64,000 nt of DNA from contig CM051016.1 in the NCBI GenBank assembly GCA_027704905.1, positions 12,853,501 through 12,917,500 on the forward strand, given 5' to 3'. Shown here piece after piece: positions 21,310 to 32,502 of this stretch. Below the pieces are notes generated by a model. The model was not told the origin of the DNA. It worked only from the letters and a program-made list of their open reading frames with translations, and did not search any database. A program made the position numbers and the translations under genes. The first letter of the stretch is position 1. Each line of letters starts with the position of its first letter. The stretch is from Muraenolepis orangiensis (lineage: Eukaryota > Chordata > Actinopteri > Gadiformes > Muraenolepididae).

Positions 21310-23175
21310 GTGAGTGTTTCACATACAGACAGGAAAAGGGAAAGCTTGACTCAAAGTGCGACCAAGGTGTTTTTCGTAGGCTATGACAAAAACAGCCCAG
21401 CCTACTTGGTATATGACCCAAGTACAGAGAGGGGAAAGAAACACCGGCTGGTCCAATGTGTGACTAAGACAGCTCAAGAAAAAGAAACCCAAAACGCAAG
21501 AGTCAAACACAGAGCATGAGGACAATGAGGAGGTACACCTTTGGGGACGAGTAGCAACAAAGACAATATTGCTAACGAAAACGTAGAAAGTGTACATGAG
21601 CAAGGTGTTCAGAGGGGTATTTCTGTGGCCGTACATGAACGTACTGACCAAGCACAGCTGGATATGGTCAGCAGTGAAACGGTGACAAGAAGGAACCCAC
21701 CTAGGAGCAAGAGAAAGCCAGTTTACCTGGACGATTTCATGACTGAGGACACTGAGGACAAGCTACAAACTTGTCGATTTTTGTTATAGAGCTGTTTGTG
21801 ATATCCCTCAAACCTACCAGGAGGCTATAACATCAGCCAAATCAAAGCAGTGGAAAAATGCCACGGATGAGGAAATAAAATCACTAGAGGAAAATGAGAC
21901 ATTTGCTTTTACCACTTTGCCACCCGGCAAAAGGCCAGTGGATGGGTGTACACTGTCAAAAGTGACATTGATGGAGTAGACTAATTCAAAGCGAGATGTA
22001 AGAGTGGTCATACAAAAAAATCAGCACAGGAGAATCTCATTCTACATCAAATGGATGTCAAAACTGCCTATTGGCACGCACCGATAGACTTTGAGATCTA
22101 TATTGAGCAACCAGGGGGGGGTTACGAGAAAAAGTCTCACACAGGTGAAGAGCTGGTATGTAGGTGACAGAAATCACTGTATGGTTTAAAACAATCAGGC
22201 AGGAACTGGAATGCAATCTTACGTGCATGCTTAACTGATAATGGTTTTGTGCGAAATCGGGCTGACCACTGTGTATATACAAGAGAGAAACACGATGACA
22301 AGGTTATTATGATCGTATGGGGCTGACCACTGTGTATATACAAGAGAGAAACACGATGACAAGGTTATTATGATCATATGGGGCTGACCACTGTGTATAT
22401 ACAAGAGAGAAACACGATGACAAGGTTATTATGATCATATGGGGCTGACCAACTGTGTATATACAAGAGAGAAACACGATGACAAGGTTATTATGATCAT
22501 ACGGGTGGACGATCTAATAATAGCAGCGAGTAACGAAAAAAGTACTGAAAGATGTAAAAGAGATGCTTACCGCTAGATTTAAAATTAAAGACTTAGGCAA
22601 AGTGAGACACTTCCTAGGTATTGACTTTAACCAGACAGATGGTTGTATCAAAATGTCACAGGGAAGATATGTGAACAAAGTACTAGAGAGGTGTGACATG
22701 CAGGACTGCAAACCGAGGGAAACCCCCTGTGAGCAAAAGCTAGAATACACCAAAAATGCTATAAAAATGGAAGAACCCATAAAGTACAGGGAGGCAGTAG
22801 GGAGCTTCATCTACCTATCCACATGCACTCGACCTGACTTAAGCTTTGTAGTGAGCAAGCTATCTCAACACTTCGCTGAGCCAACTGAAGAACATTGGCT
22901 CACAGTAAAACATGTACTCAGGTACCTAAAAAGGAACAACAGAGAAAGAGTTATGCTTCAGGAAAAATGACAAAGAAGGGCTAGGCCTACAGGTATACAC
23001 CGATGCTGATTGGGCAGCGGATGTGACTGACAGGCGCAGCACAACAGGTTACTGTGCCAGTCTCAGTGAGAACACCTCTTTGATCTCGTGGAAGACAAGA
23101 AAACAGCAAACAGTGGCTCTTTCTACATGTGAAGCAGAATACAAGTCTCTGGCTTCAGCCATGCAGGAATGAGCA
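21310..23175 (+). pseudogene. copia integrase tail, reverse transcriptase and RNase H remnants
   Basis: Pieces in several frames include the integrase tail motif FVGYDKNSPAY, a reverse transcriptase piece (MDVKTAYWHAPI), the catalytic region near VDDLIIAAS, an open piece at 22563-22970 (KDLGKVRHFLGIDF to LTVKHVLRYLK) and RNase H (YTDADWAAD, then STCEAEY). The order is typical of copia pol. Frame breaks and a 61-bp tandem repeat interrupt it. Confidence 0.75.
22260..22503 (+). repeat. 61-bp tandem repeat, four copies, inside copia reverse transcriptase
   Basis: Copies of gctgaccactgtgtatatac begin at 22261, 22322, 22383 and 22444. Each is followed by the same gagagaaacacgatgacaag block. The last copy has one extra A. 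Confidence 0.9.
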
Positions 23176-23347
23176 AATGATTGCAGACAAAACCTGTAAC
23201 CAGACTAAAGCTAAAGAAATTTGCCAGAGACATGTTTGGTACTTCAAGTGAGTAACAGCAAGTTCACATTGTTAAGACATATAAAGAAAAGTGTTTGCTT
23301 TATTGTTTTGTTATTGGTGAACTCAGTAAGCTAAGAACAAGTGGGGG

Positions 23348-24508
23348 TGTAGAGTATTAGGTAATTTACGTCCTTATACCTACTGTGAGCGTATATTGTT
23401 CGGTTATATGTATTACGGTAGGATTCTAATTGGAAATTACGTCACCATGTCAACTAGTGATGAGAATTCCGGCTCTTTTGAGTGAGCCGGCTCATTTGGC
23501 TCGGCTCACCAAGAAGAGCCGGCTCTTTCGGCTCTCAAACGGCTCTTCTATTTTACCACATATACCTTTTATAATTCAATCAAATGTTGCCCTATTTTGA
23601 CTAATTATTTATATGTGTACACATATATCACTTAAATTATTCAATACATCCTTTGTACTGAAGTATTCTAAAGTAAAAATTTAAATTGTAATATAAATGA
23701 TTTGCTGTGGCCAATTGTTTTCATTGCATTTACAGACCCTTGCAACTCTGATACCACCCAATGAATGCACTGACTTGCTTGTAGAACCACGCTACACAAA
23801 GCAGATAGCAACACCTAGAACAACTTAAGCATAGACATTTAAAAAAGGACAGCTACTGTATTTTTGTATATTTGACATTTGTATTTAAACAAAAAGCCCT
23901 AACAAAACAGCAGGGCTCTATTTCAGTATAAAAAAAAGTGCCCGTGGAGGTGGTTTGTGGACCCTGTTCTATAGGAGAGCTTCATGTTGCAAATTCTGCA
24001 TTCTGCCTTTGTGTTTGCACAATTGTTAAAATGCAGCCAAATGCTGCTTCTTTTCCTACTTTCACTCATCTTATATGCGCGACGCAAACTGACACTTCCC
24101 CGTGCGTTCTCCTCTCCCTCTGTTAGCAACCAGCACTGAGCACGCGCCGCCCCTCCTCCTTATCTATCCTCACGTGATGCACAGCACGCGCGTGACATTC
24201 AGTCATTGCATGTACGCGGAGCACCCGTAACAAATCAATAACGGCTCGTTCGCGGGTGCGAGCCGGCTCCCGTCGTTCACTAAAAAGAGCCAGCTCTTTG
24301 AGCCGGTTCGTTCGCGACCGACATCACTAACGTCAACGTGTACATCCTGGCGCTGCCGCGCAGTCGCAGTCTGTCTGTGATCACCTCATGGCATGTTCAT
24401 GTAAGCCAACGCAAATAAATATGCCGGATAGGCTAAAGATATGAATGTGTCCTGCCTACTTCGTATCCTACGCAAGGAACAGCTGAGTATCCACTCTACT
24501 GCTCTACA
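23348..24508 (+). repeat. copia 3' LTR, interrupted
   Basis: Matches the 5' LTR on both sides of a hAT insertion at 23455-24329. It also carries a small extra segment (caaataaatatgccggatag) relative to the 5' LTR. Confidence 0.8.
23455..24329 (-). mobile_element. hAT element with BED-finger fragment, inside copia 3' LTR
   Basis: Termini tagtgatg and catcacta; near-perfect 8-bp target duplication atgtcaac (23447-23454) and acgtcaac (24330-24337). The subterminal regions are rich in gagccggctc motifs. On the minus strand 24129-23923 encodes a BED-type zinc finger start (SSIWLHFNNC, then CRICNMKLSY and NHLHGH), as in the N-terminus of many hAT transposases. The rest of the transposase is deleted. 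Confidence 0.8.
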
Positions 24509-24689
24509 AAGCCACACACAATGTTCGTGATCACGATCCCCCCCCCCCCCCCCCGTTGGACTTCACGACGTTCGCGATCGCGACATACCCCGTCGTGGGG
24601 GGGGGGGGGGGGGTTGCCAGTCTCCAGTCTGTTATTTTGGGGGTCGCGGGTTGAAAAGTTGGGGAACCCCTGGTCTACAGAAGGTCCAG

Positions 24690-24775
24690 TTGTGATAGAC
24701 ACGCTTCGCCACTGATATATATATATATATATATATATCATATACACACACACACACAATATTTTTTTTTTAATC
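24690..24775. repeat. (TA)n and (CA)n tracts at the hAT/R border, unit C
   Basis: Short TA and CA tracts corresponding to 13705-13740 in unit B. Confidence 0.7.
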
Positions 24776-24897
24776 AAAATCCGTTTGATACTCACGGGTG
24801 ACCCGATTCAACCGATGTCCGGTGGAGTCGAGGCGACCCCACTTCGTCCATCCTTTATTCCTGCTGGCTCGTCTCCCTCTTCTTTCCTCCAGGGTTC
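24776..24897 (-). repeat. Flanking repeat R, upstream copy of unit C, truncated
   Basis: Matches the start of R in unit B but ends at about 24897 (ctccagggttcc), where homology with the left-hand units stops. This is the right end of the inverted half. Confidence 0.6.
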
Positions 24898-24964
24898 CTG
24901 GAGCTCAGAATAGGCCTATATGACACTTCCTGCTTCCGGAGCCTTAAAAATAGCAGAGCATTGT

Positions 24965-25200
24965 ACTCTTACTTCCGGTAGTTTCCCCAGAGTACCGGCT
25001 GCTCGATGTCTAAACAAAGACAGCCCTACCTCAGTTTACACCATTACCCCAAAGACAAACTCCGCCGCAAGTCTTGTGTGAGGCTGATAAGGAGGATGAA
25101 GGTCCCTCGTTTCATGTTCTCAGGGGTAGCGCGTATGTCTGCAGTTTGCACGTTGACAAGGAGAGCATATACGTCTCAAAAAGTGGGCGGGGTATCGGGT
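24965..25200 (+). pseudogene. THAP-domain-like fragment
   Basis: An open frame around 24985-25353 begins with GCSMSK followed by LSLHHYPKDKLRRKSCV and LIRR. The order Cys, then L-H-x-Y/F-P-K-D, then an R-R-K block followed by an R-R helix is that of the start of a THAP zinc finger (C2CH), found in P-element-derived transposases and host THAP proteins. The first Cys of the pair is not seen and the usual Trp is a Cys. It lies in the junction region between the inverted halves. It may be a transposon remnant or an exon fragment. Confidence 0.4.
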
Positions 25201-25315
25201 ATGTGTATGGTTAAAAGCACTGGTCCCGACCCCCACACACACGCCATCTCTCATCCGAATAGAGCCACGGGTATAATGACGGGTAAGTGTGTGATTAAAA
25301 GCACTGGTCCAAAGT
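25185..25315 (+). repeat. Two diverged copies of a short direct repeat
   Basis: The motif around gattaaaagcactggtcc appears twice, about 90 bp apart, each preceded by a cgggta-gtgtg block. Confidence 0.5.
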
Positions 25316-25665
25316 ACGGCTGGGCGATACGGACCAAAGCCCGGTATTTTTAGGCTGCATCGCGATATACGATATATATTGGTATTTTATACAAATTCGG
25401 TTTTAACTCAATGCCACAAGTATGTCACAAGCACTTTTATTTTAAGACAACTCATATTCACAAGAATAACAGGCATTCCCTTTTAGAACATATAAAGCTG
25501 CACACTACATATTAACACGTAAATGAAAAGGTACAGTGAAATAATCCAAATCAATCAAATAAATAGCCTATATTAAATACATAGGCATACCTCTGCTCCT
25601 ACACAACATCGCCTTCGTTATATGGCGATATATCCAGATAGAGCCACAAGACAATGTCGGGGAAT
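25316..25665. mobile_element. Unclassified interspersed repeat (ggctgggcgatac type)
   Basis: Begins ggctgggcgatacgg with cgatatacgatatatat and ends near tatggcgatatatcc. I know similar sequence as a common fish interspersed repeat but cannot assign the class or the termini. Confidence 0.35.
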
Positions 25666-25679
25666 TGTATGATTCGGAT

Positions 25680-25784
25680 TCAGACTTCTTCACTGTAGTG
25701 TTCATTCACTAGTTGAACCGCATCGTATTGACCGACTTTTGGAAGGTTATGCAGCGATGTTGTCCAGCGATAACTGTCCGCCAT
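25680..25784 (-). CDS. Short unrecognised ORF at the inversion junction
   Basis: A 34-codon frame on the minus strand starts at ATG with a good context (caccatggcg) and begins MADSYRWTTSLHNLP. It ends before any obvious splice donor. I do not recognise it. It lies immediately beside the (GT)n tract where homology between units begins. Confidence 0.2.
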   Translation of the reverse strand: MADSYRWTTSLHNLPKVGQYDAVQLVNEHYSEEV

Positions 25785-25797
25785 GGTGAATGCCAAG

Positions 25798-25842
25798 GTG
25801 TGTGTGTGTGTGTGTGTGTGTGTGTACATGTGTGTGTGTGTG

Positions 25843-25873
<31 letters not shown>

Positions 25874-25874
25874 A
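25798..25874. repeat. (GT)n microsatellite, left border of unit D
   Basis: Imperfect GT tract with two tacatg interruptions. To its right the sequence matches units E and F; to its left it does not. Confidence 0.9.
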
Positions 25875-25949
25875 CACAACCTCGGGACTGGCATAGGGTA
25901 TTCAATGCTCCAGATGGTTAAGGCTATGGAAAGGGTTTCTGGCAAGGAG
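25872..25949 (+). pseudogene. gale: Orphan gale exon (NLGTGIGYS exon), unit D
   Basis: 26 codons reading VHNLGTGIGYSMLQMV and ending ERVSGKE, followed by donor GTAAGG. This matches the GALE segment that directly follows the exon seen at 16101-16186. The acceptor AG is missing because the (GT)n tract abuts the exon, and the usual Tyr of YNLGTG is His. It is therefore a non-functional fragment. Confidence 0.8.
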
Positions 25950-26437
25950 GTAAGGAGCAGCGATGACCCAGCCGTCGGAAGTTAATGGGTTAACCGGCTT
26001 AGAAATAAAGAGCTGATTAAAACTTTTTTTTTAAAATAATTTAAAAGAAAAGTCTGAACACGGTACAGGAGTATGACGGTGACAACACAACCAACCACTG
26101 CAATACAATCAACCGACCAATGATGGTGATGGGATATAGTCAACAGATGTGACCGTGCTGCTAGCACACACACTGCAGCCCACCTGCAACCTGCATGCAA
26201 AGAAATACATTTATCATTTAAATGATTTATATTTATATGTTTCAATTTCATATGGTCACACATATTATATATTTATTTTTCATGCATTTGTTTATAGTGG
26301 TGTAGAATATTGATTTGTTTGTCCTGATCTTATTTGTAGTTATTTGACCTTAGGTGAGGATATATGGCGCTGGTCCTTGAACCCAACAGGATTGTCCAGT
26401 TGATGATGCTATTTTTTTGGATGTTTATTATTATTAT
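25950..26437 (+). repeat. Unit D sequence after the gale exon
   Basis: Matches 42428-42657 and 50993-51430 (ttaatgggttaaccggc, tatagtcaacagatgtgacc, gtgaggat...ggcgctg). It is interrupted at 26438 by the BEL/Pao element and resumes at 33034. Confidence 0.6.
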
Positions 26438-26970
26438 TGTAGGAGCCAAATAGCGTTTTTGTTTACCTAAAAAACGAATAATTATAATTTGTAGACTTCC
26501 CATGTTTTGTTCTACTATATATCAGATCTACTGATTTGATAGACAGCTGATCGACAGCTGGGCCACCGATTGATTGGCAACTTGGCCACACCCATAGTAA
26601 TCAGGGTGGTGCAAGTTAACAAAGAGAAGTGGAAAATGTTTGGACCGGGATTATGGAGTCCTAGCTTTAGTTGGAGAGCAAACACAGTTTTTTAACCATC
26701 TTCTATTTTGAATCACCTACATACACATACACATACATCCACATACATCTATCATCTACTTTCTACCTTTCACACACAAACACACACATGAACATAGTTT
26801 GTCTATTGCGCTGGCCTACAACGTTTTGGTAGGATATTTGAGTTTGAAATATTTGAGTTTATTATTTCCAAACAACGAACATGCGCACGGCGTCCGGATC
26901 TACGACAAAGGTGCGTTAAAACAACTTCTATCGCTGGGGCAGTGGCTATAATTAAGTGAAGGAATAGCCA
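26438..26970 (+). repeat. BEL/Pao 5' LTR
   Basis: 533 bp. It differs from the 3' LTR only by a handful of substitutions and small indels in CA/TACA tracts. Confidence 0.85.
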
Positions 26971-27427
26971 TTAAATGTAGTACTCCTCGGACTCGGGACA
27001 TGAATGGACTTCAAGCGAACAGATGGAAGGAACAGATTTAAAGGGACTAAGGGACAGGAGGTAAAACAAACAATATTGAATGTGCACCGAATCGCGCTGA
27101 AGCGAATATCGGATGTTGAAATAAGGAATTGTTTGTTATTGGATGTCTCGCGTAGGACTTGCTGTTGCTCCAGTTGCTGTCGCTTGTTTGTTTGTTGTTG
27201 GACGTCCTGCGGAGGATAGGCTGTGTATGGAAGTCGCCGTGGTTTGAAGGCGTGTTGGGGTTTGGAGCGCTACTGCTGGGCAGTGCGGAACGATACGCCT
27301 ACATTGTATCAGCGCGTCTGATCAGCGCTACCGAATCAATTGTAGGTTATTGTGAATGGTGTGTTGTGGCTCACGTAGGCTACAGTGACTATAGCGTTAT
27401 TTATAGCCTACGTTTACTGCCGTCGGT

Positions 27428-29150
27428 ATGTCGGAGTTAAAGGAACAGCCGTCCGTGCCGGTTGTGGAGCAGCCCGCTGAGGCTGATGAAGAGGAGAGGA
27501 CTCTTTTGACGTTGATTCGCTCTCGCAGAGGAAAACTGGGAGTGCTGACACGTAAACAGAATGAGATTCAAGCTCTGTTGGATGACGAATTCGGAAAAAC
27601 TGACATACACACCATAAAGCTGAAATGTGAAACGCTTGAGAATATGCTGGAAGAATTTGTGGAGTTTCAAAAGTCTGTTTTAATGTTAATGTCACAAGAA
27701 GAACAAGAGTGTGACCAAATGGACTGGTTTGTGCCTAAGGAAAACAGGTTCAGAGAATTTTTGGGACATGTGAAGGGAAAGATGGAGTGGACTGCTTATG
27801 AAAAGCAGATTAATTACTCTCCTGAAAAGGCTTCCTGATATACGACCAGTAGACAGTGTGTCACACAGGGGGTCCACTGTCCGAAGTACTACATCCTCCA
27901 CAACCAGAAGACTAAGGGCGCAGGCTGAGGTAGAGAGAGCAGCTCTATTGGTTCGCGCAACAATGCTCGAAAAGAAGCATCAAATAGAAATGGAAGAAGC
28001 AGGCCTCAAAGCAAAGAAGGAAATGTTGCAAGTGGAAGCTGGCCTAGCTGAAACCACTGCAAAATTAAAGGTTCTGGAAGAATATGAAGTTTCATCTCAA
28101 ACATCTCAAGTTGATATAAGGAAGACTCCTCCTGATGCCATGAATGCTTGTATGGAGCGAGCGGATTGGCAGAAAAAGGCAACAAGAACAATAGAAAGGT
28201 TTAACCCCTCAACACCCGGAATCTCAGAAAGGCAAGAGCAATTAGAAGACCAAGGTCAAGATAGCCTTCCTTATGTAGGCCCCACCTACACCAGCTCAGG
28301 TGGTGTTACGGGTGGTGCTAGAAACAAGACTCCTCTACAGCAACACTCATCAAGATTCATCAACAGCAGCACGATGCCTGCAGGTGGCGCCACTCAGTCT
28401 GGTCTCGATGATGGAACTAAAACTCTGGTTGATGTGTTGAGCAGACAAAATGAGATTTCCGAGCTCATTGTGAAGCAGCAGCGTTTGTCTTTACTTCCAG
28501 TCAAAGCAATAACGGCATTCTCTGGTGAACCACTGCAGTATCAGTCTTTTATCCAAGCTTTTGAACACTGCATTGAAAGCAAAACTGACAGCAACCAAGA
28601 CCGACTGTACTTTTTAGAGCAGTTCACAAGTGGGCAAGCAAAGGACCTAGTTCGTAGTTGTATGCACTTGGAGCCTGTAATGGGATACCAGGAGGCCAGG
28701 AGGCTTCTATTGGAGAACTTTGGCCATGGTATGAGAATCACAGCTGCCTACATTGATAAAGCTCTCAGCTGGCCAACCATTAAAGTTGAGGATGCAAAGG
28801 CCTTGCATTCCTATGGACTTTTCTTGAGAGGATGTTATAATGCATTACAAAGGGGTCAGTACATGGAAGAGATTAACACTCCTTCCAACCTGAGAATAAT
28901 TATTTCTAAACTCCCTTTCAAGCTCAGGGACAAGTTCAGGTCTGTCGCTTGCGACATACAGGAAAGACACAAACAGAGAGCAAGTTTCAAAGACATGGTA
29001 CACTTTGTTGAAAAACGGGCTAGGATCAGCCTAGATCCCATCTTTGGGGACATTCAAGATCCCCGCCCAGCCAACAAAGCTTCTGGATCAAGGACCTTCA
29101 AACCTACCACCAAAGGAAGTAGCTTTGTCACCGCAATAACTACTGTCTGA
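27428..29150 (+). pseudogene. BEL/Pao gag, frameshifted
   Basis: Two overlapping open frames (27428-27838, starting MSELKEQPSVP; and 27798-29150) are parts of one gag protein. The first ends at PEKAS by a frame change near 27800. The second carries a long charged coiled coil (about residues 40-100, LRAQAEVERAALL to LKVLEEYE) and the conserved capsid-like region around YLQ/FIQAFEHCI, DRLYFLEQFTSGQAKDLV and YQEARRLLLENFG. It ends in a stop at 29150, before the zinc knuckles. Gag would form the particle of the element. Confidence 0.75.
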
Positions 29151-29273
29151 AAACTCAGAGAGGGAAAATAATACTTACCCATCACCCGCCATCGATCAGC
29201 CATCGGAAGATCCTGTAAGAAAGAAAATTACTTATCAGCCATCAGAGAACCCTGCGAAAAGTAAAGTACTTAT

Positions 29274-30491
29274 TTGAAGGAAAGACCTGACATCAGAATT
29301 GCTTTTCAAAGACCATGTGCACTCTGTTCAGGAGACCACACACTAGAGTGGTGTAGAAAGTTTAAAGCAAGACCACACAAAGAAAAGGTGGATTTCCTCA
29401 TGTCCAAAGGTGCATGTTTTGGATGTTTAACATTGGGACACATAAGCAGAGAATGTAAAAAAAGGCTCACATGTGCCGTTTGTCAAAAGAAACACCCCAC
29501 TCTACTGCACATCAAGACTGAGGAGGATGGCTCTCATAAAGAAGTTAAATCTGCTGTTGAGATGCCCAAAGAAAAACTGAGCAGCGCTCTGGTTTCCATG
29601 ACAATCGGTGACCATACTGGGGCCGGTAAAGATTGTGCTCTTTCAATTCTGCCTGTACAGATTAAACATGCTAAAGGAAACAAGGTTGTCCAAACTTATG
29701 CCTTTTTGGACCCTGGTAGTACTGCAACATTCTGTACCGAGAAATTAATGAATGAGCTCAACATCCAGGGTCAGAGAACGGTAATTCTTCTAAAAACAAT
29801 GGAGCAGGAGAAACCCGTAAGCAGCTACAGAGTAACTGGCCTAGAAGTGGGCAGTCTTCAAGATGACACATTCATGAAGCTGCCAGAAGTATACACTACC
29901 ACAGAGATTCCCGTCACAAAGGAAAACATCCCCACACAGGATGACATCATGGAATGGCCATACCTTAGTGAAGTTCAGCTGACAACTGTTGATAAGGAGG
30001 TAGGACTGCTCATTGGACTGAATTGCACTAAAACTTTGGAACCATGGAAGGTTGTGAATAGCGAAGGGAACGGCCCTTATGCGGTTAAGACACAACTTGG
30101 ATGGGTAATAAATGGACCACTCAATAGCAAACCCTGTGTGGATAAAAATGGACGACCATATTTGAAAGCAAACAGAATCTCAATTGCCAACATTGAAGAA
30201 TTGCTTGTTCAACAATACAATCAGGATTTCCCCGAACAGCGTCACATGGAGAAACGTGAGTTGTCCGTTGAAGATAAACAGTTTCTTAAGAAAGCCTCTG
30301 ACTCTGCTACATTAAAGAACGGACACTACTACCTCCAACTCCCCTTCCGAAAGGATGATGTGAAGATGCCAAAGAACCGTCACATTGCAGAACAACGTGC
30401 CCTTAACCTCGTTAAGAAGTTCAAGAAAGAACAGGTGTTTTTTGAGGACTATAAAAGTTTCATGAATGAGGTCATACAGAGGTCACGCTGA
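29274..30491 (+). pseudogene. BEL/Pao zinc knuckles, protease and start of reverse transcriptase
   Basis: 405 open codons. Cys/His knuckles lie at the start (CALCSGDHTLEWC, CFGCLTLGHISREC, CAVCQKKHPTLLH). The aspartic protease follows with active-site motif FLDPGST, where retropepsins usually have D-T/S-G, so the motif may be altered. The beginning of reverse transcriptase (YYLQLPFR, then PKNRHIAEQRAL) comes next. The frame changes near 30480. In-frame stops separate it from gag at 29150. Confidence 0.75.
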
Positions 30492-32106
30492 AAAGGTTCC
30501 AGAGAACCAGCTACAAAGAGATGATGGACGGGTATGGTATATACCACACCATGGTGTGTATCACCAACGGAAGAAGACCATCCGTGTGGTTTTTGACTGT
30601 GCTGCCACATACAGGGGCACATCTTTGAACAAAGAGCTGTTACAAGGCCCAGACTTATCCAACACGTTGTTTGGAGTTCTCAGGTTTCGGCAGGAACCCA
30701 TTGCCATGATGGCCGATATAGAGGGAATGTTTCATCAGGTCAGAGTACCACCTGAAGATGTTGACTTCCTTCGTTTCCTTTGGTGGCCTGATGGTGATGT
30801 AACAAAACCGCTGGCAGAGTACAGGATGACCGTTCACCTGTTCGGTTCGGTCTCATCTCCTAGTTGTGCTAGCTTTGCCCTGAAGAAAACAGCGGAGGAT
30901 AACCTGGGCAAGTATGATGTAAAGGCTCTCGATACCATCAGGGAAAACTTCTACGTGGACGATTGTTTAACATCAGTCCCCACCGAGAGTAAAGCCATAG
31001 ACCTGGTCAAAGACCTCAGAGATGTCTGCCTAGAAGGAGGATTTAGATTGACCAAGTGGGTAAGCAATAGCCGTGCTGTCCTGTCCTCACTGCCTGCAGA
31101 GGAAAGAGCAAAAGAGGTGAAGGAGTTAGATCTGGACAGGGAGAACCTACCTGTGGAAAAGGCACTGGGAGTCCATTGGGATGTAGAGAATGACACACTC
31201 TCATTCAGAACAGCCATAAAGACTCAGCCAATCACCAGAAGAGGTATCCTTTCTGTAGTCTCTGTATACGACCCTCTAGGATTCCTTGCTCCTTTCATCC
31301 TGTCGGCAAAGAACATACTTCAAGAGCTGTGTAAGTTAAACTGCAGCTGGGATGAGAAGATACCGGACGTATTGGCTATACAATGGAAAAGATGGCTCAC
31401 AGACCTGAGCCAACTCACTGGCTTCTCTGTCGACAGATGTATAAAGCCAAAGGGATTTGGCAAGATAAAATCTGCACAGCTGCATCATTTCAGTGACGCC
31501 AGTGAGTCTGGGAATGGTGTTGTCACCTACTTGCGCCAAATAAACATCTTGGGTGAAACTCACATCACATTCATTACAGGCAGAGCAAGAGTCTCCCCGC
31601 TCAAGCAAATTACCATCCCAAGACTTGAGCTAACGGCAGCGGCTCTTGCAGTAAGAATGGATGTAGTGTTGAGAACAGAACTTCAGATCATGCTGGAAGA
31701 ATCCGTCTTCTGGACTGACAGCACATCAGTCCTGCGTTACATTGCCAATACAACTACAAGGTTCCACAACCCGGCTGATGATTCCTCACGGGGCATGACT
31801 GCAGAGGCATTCTTGAAATCTACGAGGTGGATTCAGAGCCCAGAATTTCTTTGGAAAGATGAAAGTCTTTGGCCAGCACTGCCTGAAGAGCTGAGTCCCA
31901 TCCCCTCAGATGACCCAGAGGTCAAACAGAAGGTGATGGTCAATCGCATTTCAATAGAGAAGGAAAAGGATCCTACAAGCGAGTTAATGGAACACTTCTC
32001 AAGGTGGAGTGATGTCAAGAAAGCAACAGCATGGATGCTGAAGCTCAGACAAACCCTACGGAGGACATGTACTCCAGGAAAAGATGGAAGCAAATCCAAT
32101 ACCTAG
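30466..32106 (+). pseudogene. BEL/Pao reverse transcriptase and RNase H, integrase core deleted
   Basis: 546 open codons. Reverse transcriptase motifs include VVFDCAATYRG, MMADIEGMFHQV and the catalytic FYVDDC. RNase H follows with FSDASESGNG, RLELTAAALA and FWTDST. Just after the last motif (TTTRFHNPADDSSRGM) a block usual for the family is missing. At about 32040 the frame runs from the short linker after RNase H directly into the domain that normally comes after integrase, so the zinc-binding and DDE parts of integrase are deleted. Confidence 0.8.
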
Positions 32107-32375
32107 TTGATCTTTTCTGGAAAAGATGGATCAAAGAATATCTTCCCTTATTGCAGGAACGACAGAAATGGAATACCTTAAGGAGAAATCTTGCTACTGA
32201 TGATGTTGTGCTCATAGTAGATGATACCGCTCCGCGCAGCTCCTGGTTGATGGCCAGAGTTATCATACCGTTACCAGATGCAAAGGGTCAAGTAAGAAGT
32301 GTGCTACTGAAGACAAAGACGAGCACATTAGAACGCCCCATTAGTAAGCTATGCTTGCTACAAGAATTCATATGA
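32031..32375 (+). pseudogene. BEL/Pao C-terminal domain
   Basis: The frame carries the region that follows integrase in BEL/Pao polyproteins, with RKRWKQIQYLVDLFWKRW and DDVVLIVDD. It begins by a frame change inside the preceding open frame and ends about 130 bp before the 3' LTR. Confidence 0.7.
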
Positions 32376-32502
32376 AGAATAATCGTTCAAAGAAAAAGAA
32401 GGTTAAGAAGAAGCCTTAAGTTAAGGTTTAAGTTTTGGCTCCTTTGAGATTTAAGTTAGAGTAATTGTTTTGTTAACCACAGCCACAATTAGGGGCCGGT
32501 AA

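Larger units (their letters stand above)
19628..24508 (+). mobile_element. Ty1/copia LTR retrotransposon, degenerate
   Basis: LTRs are 19628-19884 and 23348-24508 (the latter interrupted by a hAT element). They start tgtagagtatt and end ctctaca. The 5-bp target duplication aagcc is at 19623-19627 and 24509-24513, and unit B has the empty site near 13500. A primer-binding site ggttatgggccc follows the 5' LTR and a purine run gtgggggtg precedes the 3' LTR. The internal part reads gag, protease, a remnant of integrase, reverse transcriptase and RNase H in the copia order, with many frame breaks. Confidence 0.9.
19408..24672 (+). mobile_element. Short hAT element (unit C copy), split by copia
   Basis: Same element as 13284-13668: target duplication gtctacag at 19400-19407 and 24673-24680, termini caagggttccc and aacccctg. 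The copia element at 19628-24508 splits it; removing that insertion leaves the same element as in unit B. Confidence 0.8.
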
